Shown here piece after piece: positions 28,782-37,231 of a DNA stretch of 64,000 bases (the stretch's first letter is position 1; each line of letters begins with the position of its first letter). Under the pieces are notes generated by a model. It did not search any database, was not told the DNA's origin, and worked only from the letters and a program-made list of their open reading frames with translations. The position numbers and the translations under genes are program-made. The stretch comes from Oceanospirillales bacterium (GTDB lineage: Bacteria > Pseudomonadota > Gammaproteobacteria > Pseudomonadales > Balneatricaceae). The DNA lies in the NCBI GenBank assembly GCA_018223185.1, contig JAAEYW010000013.1, positions 37,359 through 101,358 on the forward strand. Direction: 5' to 3'.

Positions 28782-28865
28782 TGTTACTTATCCCCCATTG
28801 AGCAGGTGCAGCATGAGTAAAAAGGTAACACTTTTTGTTACCCCCTGCTTCGTGCAGAGGTAACA
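28782..28865. promoter_or_regulatory. Candidate CbrB activator sites (UAS array)
   Basis: Four GTTAC/GTAAC half-sites lie here: TGTTAC at 28782-28787, GTAACA at 28825-28830, TGTTAC at 28836-28841 and GTAACA at 28860-28865. The middle pair forms a perfect 7-bp inverted repeat, GGTAACA and TGTTACC, with a 5-bp gap (28824-28842). The array lies 50-135 bp before the sigma-54 promoter, a normal distance for an NtrC-family activator. As I recall, Pseudomonas CbrB sites have this TGTTAC type. Confidence 0.65.
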
Positions 28866-28898
28866 AACCAACAAAAAAAACAATAAATACAATAAAAA

Positions 28899-28911
28899 CA
28901 ATAACTTGAAT
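28899..28911 (-). promoter_or_regulatory. Possible IHF site in the sigma-54 promoter
   Basis: CAATAACTTGAAT matches the reverse IHF consensus (YAAN4TTGATW) with one mismatch. It lies between the activator sites and the -24 box, in an A-rich stretch, where bending is often needed in sigma-54 promoters. It is close to the -24 element, so confidence is low. Confidence 0.25.
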
Positions 28912-28915
28912 AAAC

Positions 28916-28931
28916 TGGCACAACTACTGCT
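28916..28931 (+). promoter_or_regulatory. Sigma-54 (-24/-12) promoter of the crcZ-like RNA
   Basis: TGGCAC-N5-CTGCT matches the sigma-54 consensus TGGCAC-N5-TTGCA/T with one mismatch; the GG and GC dinucleotides are 12 bp apart as required. Counting the C of GC as -12 puts the transcript start at G28942, which is also the first base of a hairpin. Confidence 0.75.
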
Positions 28932-28941
28932 CTATATACGA

Positions 28942-29160
28942 GTAAGAAAAAGAACAATACTTACCGCTAATAATCATAATAAAAATAAAACCCAGATTAT
29001 GAGCCGATAAGTACCCTGCCTCGAATAAAAATAAAAATGAGGCTCTAAAGCTGATCGCTGAATTGACACCCAATACAACGGTCCCGAAACAGTGCTCTTA
29101 GAAATAAAAACAACAAGCTAAGACTAAGTTGTTGTCTAGAAGCGGTCAGCTTACCCATCT
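28942..29160 (+). ncRNA. crcZ: CrcZ-like Hfq/Crc-sequestering small RNA (candidate)
   Basis: No protein frame fits this A-rich region between cbrB and pcnB, the exact place of crcZ in Pseudomonas. Four successive hairpins each hold an A-rich loop. GTAAG/CTTAC (28942-28964) has a 13-nt loop, TCATAAT/ATTATGA (28974-29002) 15 nt, GCCTC/GAGGC (29018-29043) 16 nt, and TCTTAG/CTAAGA (29096-29123) 16 nt. The loops read as runs of ARN triplets such as AAU-AAA-AAU, the motif bound by the Hfq distal face. An 11-nt pair (29049-29059 with 29141-29151) encloses the last hairpin. In Pseudomonas, CrcZ titrates Hfq/Crc and lifts catabolite repression. The 3' end is uncertain, as no clear terminator is visible; it may run on toward 29290. 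Confidence 0.72.
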
Positions 29161-29293
29161 CCTTTTATTCTGTTATTACTCCTCCCCTGCTTGTACTAAA
29201 GATCAGTAAAACTGCGGCGTAAACTGCATTTTTTGATTGAATTTCATGCTATTATTCTGCGCTCTTATTTCTACGTAAGTTTCTCAGTGAGAT

Positions 29294-30706
29294 ATGGACA
29301 AAAACTCATCACCTATAGGCTCGTTTATCCGTAAATTATTCGGTAGTAATCGAAAACGCTCAGCCGGCGAAGCCAGCCTGCAAAGTCAGGGCCCGCAACT
29401 GATTCCTGAAGAGGTTCATCAGATTCCCCGCCGACAGCTAAACGACGCGGCGATGAAGACCGCTTATCATCTGCAGGATGAAGGCTACGAAGGCTACCTG
29501 GTCGGTGGTTGCATCCGTGATCTGCTGATGAATAAACATCCCAAAGATTTTGATGTTGCCACCAATGCAACGCCGGAACAGGCCCATGCACTATTCCGTC
29601 GCTCACGCCTGATAGGTCGGCGCTTCAAGCTGCTCCATGTCCGTTTTGGGCGGGATATGATCGAAGTCGCCACCTTCCGTGCCAGCCATGACAGCCATCC
29701 CACAAACAGCGATGGTGAACATGGTCGCCAGAATGACAGTGGTATGATTGTCCGCGATAATGTTTACGGCACCATAGAAGAGGATGCACTGCGACGTGAC
29801 TTCACGGTAAATGCGCTCTATTACTGTCCTAAAGACCACTGCGTTTACGACTTTACTAACGGTTTCAGTGATCTCAGACATCGCACCCTGCGAATGATCG
29901 GCGACCCTGATGCCCGCTATCGGGAAGACCCGGTACGAATGCTGCGAGCGGCACGTTTTGCAGCTAAGCTGGGATTTACCATAGAGCCCGAAACTGAAGC
30001 CCCCCTGTATGAGCTGGGGTATCTGCTCAAGGATATCGCTCCGGCCCGATTGTTCGATGAAGTTCTCAAAATTTTCCAGTCAGGGCACGGTGTTGAGTCC
30101 TACCATCAATTTCGCAAATACGGTTTGCTGGAGCATGTTTTCAGCCAGACCGCATACTGCCTTGAAAACCCCGGTAACGCTCCCGTAGAACAGCTGGTAC
30201 TCAACGCACTGCAGAATACCGATCGCCGGATTCAACAGGATAAAAGTGTTACCCCCGCCTTCCTGTTTGCCGCGCTGCTCTGGTATCCAATGCAGCAGCG
30301 GATGATTAAACTGCAGAAACAGGAAGGGATGCATACGGTACCGGCGATGCATGAAGCTGCGAATCAGGTGATTGGCGCACAGATTAGCCAGACAGCCATT
30401 CCACGCCGCTTCTCCACACCGATCAGAGAGATCTGGGAGATGCAGTTCCGCTTACCTCGCCGGCAGGGCAAACGCGCAGACCGACTTATGGAACACCCGC
30501 GTTTCAGAGCGGCTTATGACCTGCTGGTGCTGCGTGAAAACAGCGGTGAGGATTTAGAGGGGCTGGGTAAATGGTGGACCGACTACCAGACACAGAATCC
30601 ACAGATCCGCAGTCATATGTCCCGTGAAGCGACCAAAGACGAGCCGCCTAAACGACGCCGCAGACGCCGTGCGCCTACAAAGAAGCATGAGCAGAATAAT
30701 GGCTGA
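29294..30706 (+). CDS. pcnB: Poly(A) polymerase I
   Basis: 470 residues. The nucleotidyltransferase head has GYLVGGCIRDLLM and the catalytic DFDVATNATPEQ, followed by RRDFTVNALYY and the RNA-binding RMLRAARFAAKLGF. The basic C-terminal tail (KRRRRRRAPTKKHEQ) marks PcnB rather than a CCA-adding enzyme. It adds 3' poly(A) tails that speed RNA decay. The long leader before it contains the crcZ-like RNA, so read-through from that promoter is possible. It overlaps folK. Confidence 0.95.
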   Translation: MDKNSSPIGSFIRKLFGSNRKRSAGEASLQSQGPQLIPEEVHQIPRRQLNDAAMKTAYHLQDEGYEGYLVGGCIRDLLMNKHPKDFDVATNATPEQAHALFRRSRLIGRRFKLLHVRFGRDMIEVATFRASHDSHPTNSDGEHGRQNDSGMIVRDNVYGTIEEDALRRDFTVNALYYCPKDHCVYDFTNGFSDLRHRTLRMIGDPDARYREDPVRMLRAARFAAKLGFTIEPETEAPLYELGYLLKDIAPARLFDEVLKIFQSGHGVESYHQFRKYGLLEHVFSQTAYCLENPGNAPVEQLVLNALQNTDRRIQQDKSVTPAFLFAALLWYPMQQRMIKLQKQEGMHTVPAMHEAANQVIGAQISQTAIPRRFSTPIREIWEMQFRLPRRQGKRADRLMEHPRFRAAYDLLVLRENSGEDLEGLGKWWTDYQTQNPQIRSHMSREATKDEPPKRRRRRRAPTKKHEQNNG

Positions 30707-31202
30707 GTCCTCAGCACTCACCCCGTGGATCCTGTGCTATATTGGACTGGGGAGTAATCTTGAAAACCCGGTCACTCAGGTTGTGACCGCGCTGCTTGAG
30801 CTGGAACGTTTAGAGGGCTGCCGCAATCTGATTCATTCCAGCCTGTACCGCAGTGATCCGGTTGGCCCAGCCGGTCAGCCCGACTATATCAATGCAGTTG
30901 CCAGCCTGGAGACAACCCTCTCTCCCCTCGAACTACTGGATGCAATGCAGGCACTGGAACAACAACACCAGCGGGTCAGAATTCAGCATTGGGGACCCCG
31001 CACTCTGGATCTTGATCTGCTGCTCTATGGCGACCAGCAGATCAATCATGAACGATTAACCGTTCCCCACCCCTATCTTCAGGAGCGCAGTTTTGTGCTC
31101 TATCCCCTGGCAGAAATTGCACCACAGCTGCACATTCCAAAACAAAAAAGTCTCGCCGAATGCCTTAAACAGTGTGAAAAAGGTACACTTGAACGAATTT
31201 AG
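30687..31202 (+). CDS. folK: HPPK, 2-amino-4-hydroxy-6-hydroxymethyldihydropteridine kinase
   Basis: About 171 residues from the ATG at 30687, which overlaps the end of pcnB by 20 bp; an ATG at 30699 is the alternative. Motifs include YIGLGSNLENP near the start, FxRSDPVGPAGQPDYINA-type substrate loop, and GPRTLDLDLLLYG with the metal-binding DLD. It pyrophosphorylates the pterin before dihydropteroate synthase (folP is at 52 kb). The pcnB-folK-panB-panC order is standard for the group. Confidence 0.94.
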   Translation: MSRIMAESSALTPWILCYIGLGSNLENPVTQVVTALLELERLEGCRNLIHSSLYRSDPVGPAGQPDYINAVASLETTLSPLELLDAMQALEQQHQRVRIQHWGPRTLDLDLLLYGDQQINHERLTVPHPYLQERSFVLYPLAEIAPQLHIPKQKSLAECLKQCEKGTLERI

Positions 31203-31332
31203 AAAAACCATAAGCTATTACAAAACAATAACTTATGATGATTATTTCCGCTATGCACAATAGATAATAGTTAAACCGAAAAGGGCTATGTATAATCCCC
31301 CCCGTCTGAGTAATAAATAAGCAGGTTCTCTT

Positions 31333-32124
31333 ATGAGCAGCATTACCCTTCATACACTGATGGCTCGTAAACAGGCCGGTGAAAAGTTTGCGGTACTTAC
31401 CGCATACGACGCCTGTTTTTCCCACCTTATCAGCACTGCAGGTGTTGAGGTGATGTTAGTGGGCGACTCCCTGGGCATGGTATTGCAGGGCAATGACAGT
31501 ACGCTGCCAGTGACCATCGAAGAGATGGTTTACCATACCGCCGCCGTAAAAGCCGGCAATCAGGGCTCTATGATCATGTCTGATCTGCCCTTTATGAGCT
31601 ACGGCACACCAGAACAGGCAATGGACAGCGCAGCCGCACTGATGCAGGCCGGAGCCCATATTGTAAAACTGGAAGGCGCCGCCTGGCTGGATGATACGAT
31701 CACCCTGCTAGCGGAACGCGGCGTTCCTGTGTGCGCCCATCTGGGGCTGACGCCACAGGCGGTCAACGTGCTGGGCGGATACAAAGTACAGGGGCGCGAT
31801 AACAGCGCCGCAAAAAAAATGATCGAAGATGCTGTGCGCCTGGAACAGGCGGGCGCAGCAATGCTGCTTCTGGAGTGTGTTCCTTCACTGCTGGCAGGCG
31901 AGATCACTAAAGCGGTCGATATTCCGGTTATCGGTATCGGCGCTGGCGCTGACACCGACGCCCAGGTGCTGGTGATGCACGATATGTTGGGAATCACTCC
32001 GGGCCGCAGTCCAAGGTTTGTGAAAAACTTTATGGCTGACAGCGATGATATCGCCAGTGCTTTCAAAGCCTACGCTGATGAAGTAAAGGCAGGCACGTTT
32101 CCCGGACCTGAACACGGATTCTGA
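31333..32124 (+). CDS. panB: Ketopantoate hydroxymethyltransferase
   Basis: 263 residues, the usual length. Signatures are [28 protein letters not shown] near residue 40 and [19 protein letters not shown] near 195. It transfers a hydroxymethyl group from methylene-THF to 2-oxoisovalerate, the first step of pantothenate synthesis. panC starts 5 bp after its stop. The 130 bp upstream contain an imperfect ATAAG/CTTAT hairpin (about 31210-31236) but no clear regulatory signal. Confidence 0.97.
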   Translation: MSSITLHTLMARKQAGEKFAVLTAYDACFSHLISTAGVEVMLVGDSLGMVLQGNDSTLPVTIEEMVYHTAAVKAGNQGSMIMSDLPFMSYGTPEQAMDSAAALMQAGAHIVKLEGAAWLDDTITLLAERGVPVCAHLGLTPQAVNVLGGYKVQGRDNSAAKKMIEDAVRLEQAGAAMLLLECVPSLLAGEITKAVDIPVIGIGAGADTDAQVLVMHDMLGITPGRSPRFVKNFMADSDDIASAFKAYADEVKAGTFPGPEHGF

Positions 32125-32129
32125 TAATA

Positions 32130-32978
32130 ATGAAAACTATCTATTCTATTGCTGAGCTACGCGAAACGCTCGGCGCAGAGCGTCGTGCGGGTAAAAAAAT
32201 CGGTTTTGTTCCAACCATGGGCAACCTCCATACCGGGCATATCCAGCTGATTCACCAGTCCAACAATAATGCCGACATTACGGTTGCCAGCATCTTTGTA
32301 AACCCTCTGCAATTTGGTGAAAACGAAGATCTGGATGCCTACCCCCGCACTCTGGAAACCGACCAGGAAAAACTCGAAGCGGCCAACTGTGACTACCTGT
32401 TTGCTCCCAATATCAATGAGATGTACCCCAATGGACAGGTAATCCAGACCCTGATTGAAGTGCCCGGAATCTCTGATATTCACTGCGGGGCCAGTCGTCC
32501 CGGACACTTTCGTGGCGTTGCTACAGTCGTGTGCAAACTGTTTGGCATCGTCCAGCCGGACGTTGCCATCTTTGGCGAGAAAGACTTCCAGCAACTGATG
32601 GTAATCCGGCGCATGACGGAAGACCTGTTTCTGCCGGTTGAGGTACTTGGTGCCCCGATCGCCCGGGCTCAGAGCGGCCTGGCCCTCAGCTCCCGCAACG
32701 GCTATCTGAGCGAAGAGGAGCTGGCGACGGCTCCTACCCTCAACAGCACGATCTGTCAGACCATCGCCCAGATCAATTCTGGCCGCAGGGATTATACGGC
32801 GATGCAGGAAGAGGCTCAGCAGATTCTGGAGCAGAATGGCTTCAAACGGGATTACTACACCATCTGCAACCGCAAAGACCTCCAGCCTGCCGGCCCTGAA
32901 GATACCCAACTGGTATTAGTGGCCGCCGCCTATCTGGGCAAAGCCCGCCTGATCGACAATATGGTTATTGATCTCTGA
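32130..32978 (+). CDS. panC: Pantothenate synthetase
   Basis: 282 residues. The class I nucleotidyl-transfer motif is in VPTMGNLHTGHIQLI, with KDFQQLMVIRRM and the KMSKS-like ALSSRNGYLSEEE. It joins pantoate and beta-alanine with ATP to give pantothenate. Length matches the family (about 283). It is tightly linked to panB. panD, which makes beta-alanine, is not in the window. Confidence 0.97.
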   Translation: MKTIYSIAELRETLGAERRAGKKIGFVPTMGNLHTGHIQLIHQSNNNADITVASIFVNPLQFGENEDLDAYPRTLETDQEKLEAANCDYLFAPNINEMYPNGQVIQTLIEVPGISDIHCGASRPGHFRGVATVVCKLFGIVQPDVAIFGEKDFQQLMVIRRMTEDLFLPVEVLGAPIARAQSGLALSSRNGYLSEEELATAPTLNSTICQTIAQINSGRRDYTAMQEEAQQILEQNGFKRDYYTICNRKDLQPAGPEDTQLVLVAAAYLGKARLIDNMVIDL

Positions 32979-33041
32979 TCACAGCCATCCCAGGCTTATT
33001 CACCTTTGGTCGGCTTGGTAATCCCTTTAACAACTGCTAAA

Positions 33042-33091
33042 TTCACCTGTCTGACGTCATTTTTTATGACCCATGCCGCCAGACAGGTGAA
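33042..33091. repeat. Perfect 12-bp inverted repeat with nested hairpin
   Basis: TTCACCTGTCTG at 33042-33053 is perfectly complementary to 33080-33091. In the 26-bp spacer GTCAT and ATGAC form an inner hairpin around TTTTT (33056-33070). It lies in the 281-bp gap between panC and the thiolase gene, with no ORF. It could be a terminator-like structure, a leader RNA or the remains of a mobile element. Confidence 0.55.
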
Positions 33092-33259
33092 ACCCCATTG
33101 CAGTTGCCTTTCGACTATGCTGTACTGCACTGCACAAATAAGATTATTACAAAAAAAGCTGCAGAGTGTTTTGTGTCGGGTTACTGACTGATCCGCCATG
33201 AAAAAGTCACAGAGTATGGCTAAACTACTGCGGCAATCTTACAAGCAAGAGGAATGATC

Positions 33260-34441
33260 ATGCGTGATGTTGTTGTTGTAGCTGCAGGCCGTACGGCTGT
33301 AGGTAGTTTTAATGGTTCTCTGGCATCAGTTCCTGCCAGTGATCTGGGCGCTACTGTTATTAAAGGCTTGCTGGAAAAATCCGGCATCTCCGGTGACCAG
33401 ATTGATGAAGTTATTCTCGGTCAGGTGCTGACGGCCGGTTGCGGCCAGAACCCAGCCCGCCAGGCGACGGTTAATGCAGGACTTCCAATTGAAGTCTCCG
33501 CTATGACTATTAACAAAGTCTGTGGTTCAGGCCTTAAAGCGATTCAGCTGGCAACTCAGGCTATCCGTTGTGGCGATGCTGAGATGATTATCGCCGGTGG
33601 TCAGGAAAACATGAGTGCATCTGCACACGTGCTGCCTAATTCTCGTAACGGTGCCCGCATGGGTGACTGGAAGATGGTCGACACCATGATCAAAGACGGT
33701 CTCTGGGATGCGTTCAACGACTATCACATGGGTATCACCACTGAAAATATCGTTGAGAAATACGGTTTCACCCGTGAAGAGCAGGACGCTTTTGCAGCAG
33801 CCTCTCAGAACAAAGCTGAAGCGGCGCAGAAAGCCGGTAAATTTACAGATGAGATCATCCCGGTGATTATCCCTCAGCGTAAAGGTGATCCGGTTGTGTT
33901 CGATACCGATGAGCAGCCACGTCACGGTGTTACCGCTGAAGCGCTGGGCACTCTGCGTCCGGCGTTCAAAAAGGATGGGACCGTCACTGCCGGGAACTCC
34001 TCGACGATCAACGATGGCGCTGCAGCCGTAATCCTGTGCTCTGCTGAAAAAGCGGCTGAGCTGGGCTTACCAGTTCTGGCGACGATCAAAGCCTATGCGT
34101 CTGCAGGTGTTGATCCATCGATCATGGGCACCGGTCCAATCTGCGCCACTCAGAAAGCGCTGGAAAAAGCGGGCTGGACAATTGATGATCTGGAACTTGT
34201 TGAAGCCAACGAAGCCTTCGCTGCACAGGCAATGTCTGTCAACAAAGACCTCGAATGGGACACCAGCATCGTTAACGTTAACGGCGGAGCAATCGCACTG
34301 GGCCACCCTATCGGTGCTTCAGGCTGCCGTATCTTCGTTTCCCTGCTGCACGAGATGGCACGTCGCGACGCGAAGAAAGGTCTGGCGACGCTGTGTATCG
34401 GTGGAGGCATGGGTACTGCGCTGGCAATTGAGCGCAGCTAA
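33260..34441 (+). CDS. Acetyl-CoA C-acetyltransferase (thiolase)
   Basis: 393 residues from the ATG at 33260, which is correctly spaced from GAGGA; an in-frame ATG two codons earlier is too close. The nucleophilic cysteine is C88 in [12 protein letters not shown], the catalytic histidine is in GHPIGASG and the second cysteine in [13 protein letters not shown]. It condenses two acetyl-CoA to acetoacetyl-CoA or cleaves it. No phaB, phaC or beta-oxidation partner is adjacent, so the pathway cannot be decided. A strong terminator follows. Confidence 0.95.
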   Translation: MRDVVVVAAGRTAVGSFNGSLASVPASDLGATVIKGLLEKSGISGDQIDEVILGQVLTAGCGQNPARQATVNAGLPIEVSAMTINKVCGSGLKAIQLATQAIRCGDAEMIIAGGQENMSASAHVLPNSRNGARMGDWKMVDTMIKDGLWDAFNDYHMGITTENIVEKYGFTREEQDAFAAASQNKAEAAQKAGKFTDEIIPVIIPQRKGDPVVFDTDEQPRHGVTAEALGTLRPAFKKDGTVTAGNSSTINDGAAAVILCSAEKAAELGLPVLATIKAYASAGVDPSIMGTGPICATQKALEKAGWTIDDLELVEANEAFAAQAMSVNKDLEWDTSIVNVNGGAIALGHPIGASGCRIFVSLLHEMARRDAKKGLATLCIGGGMGTALAIERS

Positions 34442-34460
34442 GCGTTATTTGCTTTAAAAA

Positions 34461-34488
34461 AAACCGCGGTCTTAACCGCGGTTTTTTT
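34461..34488 (+). terminator. Bidirectional terminator after the thiolase gene
   Basis: AACCGCGGT pairs with ACCGCGGTT around CTTA, followed by seven Ts and preceded by an A-run. It sits 20 bp after the thiolase stop and also faces the end of the convergent QueD-like gene. Confidence 0.92.
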
Positions 34489-34511
34489 ATTTAAGGTGAG
34501 AGAGCAAAAGA

Positions 34512-35348
34512 TCAGGCTTCGGCGATCGCACCTTTACCAACCCCTTCGAACGCGCGCACCATCACCGCCTTATCCGGGTATTCTGCTTTAACCTGCTGCG
34601 CCAGGTGACAGGCAATCTGTTCCACGGTCGTCTCGGTATCGATCAGATAACAGTGTTTTGCCGGCAGCCGGATTTCAAACTCTCCCTGCGGAGCATGATA
34701 TAGATAATGATGCTCAGCTGAGGGTTCAGACACCAGATGATTACGGGTACCGATATAAATATCATGGAACGTTTCAGCCCACTGCTGTTCAACACCGGTA
34801 TCACGATGACCATCGAGAAATACCTCAATCCGTGAACGATGCCCGTGAGCGATGCGCTGACAGTTGCCATCGTGTTGCTGTAAGCCATGACTGTAGTGAT
34901 AAAACGCACCACTGATCGATTCAGGCACAAAACTGATCTCCAGCCCCTGCACCTCATCCGGAAACAGCGCCAGCAACTGATCTTTACACCATTTAGCCAG
35001 ACTGGTTTCTGTCACCTGCTCCAGATCTACCAGCACAATTGCCTGCCGGGGAGAACGACAGAAAAAATCTCCTCCCTCAGGGTATTGCCAGGTAATGGCT
35101 GTTTCATCCGCTGTCTGACTGACGTTAAGGTTAGTCATTCCTGTGGGCACGACTAATGCGTGGTCAATACAGTTATCAAACCACTGCTTTACCGCTTTTT
35201 TTACAATCGCGAAGTCGCAGATCATACCCTGCTCATTCAGATTGCCGTCCAGCACCAGCTGAACCAGCCAGGACTCCCCCAGCAGGCCGCGTTGCGGGTG
35301 CAGGTAGGAAAAATCAACATTGGTCAGGTTATCTACAAAAAGCTTCAC
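34512..35348 (-). CDS. Two-domain QueD/PTPS-family protein
   Basis: 278 residues made of two 6-pyruvoyl-tetrahydropterin-synthase-like (T-fold) units. The C-terminal unit (about 140-278) keeps zinc and catalytic residues: H154 (or H151), C163, H168 and H170 in NCQRIAHGHRSR. The N-terminal unit has the family's GMICDFAIVK and IDHALVVP pattern, but the HGHSW motif is replaced by LLGESW, so it has lost zinc ligands. Normal QueD, which makes 6-carboxytetrahydropterin for queuosine, is about 120 residues. The pairing suggests that one half is structural or has another role. It stands alone, between thiolase and rsuA. Confidence 0.82.
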   Translation of the reverse strand: MKLFVDNLTNVDFSYLHPQRGLLGESWLVQLVLDGNLNEQGMICDFAIVKKAVKQWFDNCIDHALVVPTGMTNLNVSQTADETAITWQYPEGGDFFCRSPRQAIVLVDLEQVTETSLAKWCKDQLLALFPDEVQGLEISFVPESISGAFYHYSHGLQQHDGNCQRIAHGHRSRIEVFLDGHRDTGVEQQWAETFHDIYIGTRNHLVSEPSAEHHYLYHAPQGEFEIRLPAKHCYLIDTETTVEQIACHLAQQVKAEYPDKAVMVRAFEGVGKGAIAEA

Positions 35349-35477
35349 AGGCAGTCACACAGTCAGTTTAAATAAATCATTATCGGGGCGGAGTATATTA
35401 GCTGATTACCAGCTCTATTGCATTCCGGCTGGTACCGGTATACTAGCTGTTTTTTGATAACAGGCAGATGAAATTCG

Positions 35478-36167
35478 ATGCGACTGGATAAATATCTGAG
35501 TCAGGCAACCGGTTTACCCCGCAGTCTTATTAAACGACAGATCAAATGTAAAAATGTCGAGGTGAACGGCCAGATCTGTCAGGATCACGGTTATAAAGTC
35601 GTTAGCGATGACGCAGTGCTACTCGAAGGACGGGAGGTTTCAGCTCCAGGCCCCAAATATCTGATGCTGAATAAGCCAGAAGGCACCGTGTGTGCTACTG
35701 AAGATGCGGAACACCCTACGGTTATTGATCTTCTCGACCTGGAAAACATCCGCGACCTGCACCCTGCCGGCCGTCTGGATATAGATACCACCGGACTGGT
35801 ACTGATCACCAACGATGGTCAGTGGTCGCACCGGGTGACTTCACCCAAACACCACTGCGATAAGGTTTATCTCGTCACCACTGCCGATCCGATCTCTCCG
35901 GACTATATCGATCAGTTCGCCAGTGGCATCACATTACGGAATGAAGAAGCCCCCACCCTGCCAGCAACTCTGGATATTCTCACAGACACTCAGGCCCGGG
36001 TTACTCTGCATGAAGGACGCTACCATCAGGTTAAGCGAATGTTTGCCGCTATGGGCAATAAAGTGGTCGCCCTGCACCGCGAACAGATTGGCCAGGTCGT
36101 ACTTGATGACGATCTGGAGCCGGGCGAATTTCGTTTTCTGACCGACGAAGAGGCTAAATCCTTCTGA
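35478..36167 (+). CDS. rsuA: 16S rRNA pseudouridine 516 synthase
   Basis: 229 residues. An S4-like domain at the N-terminus (MRLDKYLSQATGLPRSLIK) precedes the pseudouridine synthase core. Its catalytic aspartate is in HPAGRLDIDTTGLVL. The C-terminal LHEGRYHQVKRMFAAMGNKV is typical of the RsuA branch. It converts U516 of 16S rRNA to pseudouridine. Its TGA overlaps the ATG of rsmC by one base, so the two rRNA-modifying enzymes are coupled. Confidence 0.93.
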   Translation: MRLDKYLSQATGLPRSLIKRQIKCKNVEVNGQICQDHGYKVVSDDAVLLEGREVSAPGPKYLMLNKPEGTVCATEDAEHPTVIDLLDLENIRDLHPAGRLDIDTTGLVLITNDGQWSHRVTSPKHHCDKVYLVTTADPISPDYIDQFASGITLRNEEAPTLPATLDILTDTQARVTLHEGRYHQVKRMFAAMGNKVVALHREQIGQVVLDDDLEPGEFRFLTDEEAKSF

Positions 36168-37210
36168 TGACTGACACCGCATTTTCCCTGTTAAAACCTG
36201 AACTGGACAGTGCCAGCGGCGTTGCTCTGTGGGTCGCCGATGAAAATCTGCTGAATCAGACCAGTCGCGTAAACGCTGAAGTCACGGTTATCAGTAACCG
36301 TTTTGATCTCTGCCAGCAGCTTGAGAGCGCCGGTTGGCACAGCCAGTTCTCTGATTTCGATTTTACTGTCTATGCCGATCACAGCGTAGACAAGATTCTC
36401 TACCGGGTATCAAAAGAGAAACCGGTAGTACACCATGTTATCAACCAGGCAATCCGTATTCTCAAGCCCGGTGGAAAACTGTGTATCTCAGGCCTTAAGA
36501 ACGAAGGGATTAAGACGTATCTGGATAAGGCGAAGAAACTCTTTGCCGGACAGATCGAACAGTCGAAATCAGACAAGAATACCTGGATGGGCATTCTGCA
36601 GTCTCCAGGCGCGCCTGATACCGAATTACTGGAGGACCACGACTACACCACACTTCGGGAAGTCGCCACAGACGAAAACTTCAGCTATATAAGCAAGCCC
36701 GGTGTTTATGGATGGAATAAGATTGATAAGGGCAGCGCTTTTCTGATCTCCGAACTACCCCGTTTTATTGAACGGCTGAAACAGTCGCCCGAAACCGCAC
36801 TTGATCTGGGCTGTGGATATGGTTATCTGTCGCTTAACTGCGCACCCATCGGGTGCCGGATCACAGCCACTGACAACAATGCCGGAGCCCTTAAGGCCTG
36901 TGAAGAAAACTTTCGACTACAGGGGGTGGACGCAGAGGTGGTTGCCGCAGATTGCGCAGACGGGATTACCGCACGGTTTCCCCTGATCGTTTGTAACCCG
37001 CCGTTCCATCAGGGCTTCGGTGTTGAAGGTGACATGACGGATCGGTTTCTGGATGCGGCCCGTAAACACCTGCAGGCTGATGGTATCGCCTGTTTCGTTG
37101 TTAACCTGCATATCCCGCTTGAACGTAAAGCCCTGAAGCGGTTCGCTACTATAGAAACAATCGCCGACAATGGCAGCTTTAAGCTGGTATTACTGGCTCA
37201 ACCGAAATAA
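36167..37210 (+). CDS. rsmC: 16S rRNA m2G1207 methyltransferase
   Basis: 347 residues, two Rossmann methyltransferase domains of which the first is degenerate. The active domain (about 190-347) has the SAM loop LDLGCGYGYLS near residue 208 and the catalytic NPPFHQG motif near 278. It methylates the N2 of G1207 in 16S rRNA of the 30S subunit. It starts within the stop of rsuA. RsmC and RlmG share this fold; the NPPFH motif and length favour RsmC. Confidence 0.93.
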   Translation: MTDTAFSLLKPELDSASGVALWVADENLLNQTSRVNAEVTVISNRFDLCQQLESAGWHSQFSDFDFTVYADHSVDKILYRVSKEKPVVHHVINQAIRILKPGGKLCISGLKNEGIKTYLDKAKKLFAGQIEQSKSDKNTWMGILQSPGAPDTELLEDHDYTTLREVATDENFSYISKPGVYGWNKIDKGSAFLISELPRFIERLKQSPETALDLGCGYGYLSLNCAPIGCRITATDNNAGALKACEENFRLQGVDAEVVAADCADGITARFPLIVCNPPFHQGFGVEGDMTDRFLDAARKHLQADGIACFVVNLHIPLERKALKRFATIETIADNGSFKLVLLAQPK

Positions 37211-37231
37211 GAAATGAGTTAAAAACACAGC

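Noticed and set aside
28861..28915. A-rich stretch before the sigma-54 promoter considered as part of the sRNA
   Set aside because: It lies upstream of the -24 box, so it would not be transcribed from the predicted start; an IHF or bending role fits better.
32157..32909. Minus-strand frame of 250 codons opposite panC
   Set aside because: Shadow of panC; no coding character.
34461..34488. Thiolase 3' hairpin considered as a regulatory RNA
   Set aside because: It is a standard intrinsic terminator with A and T runs.
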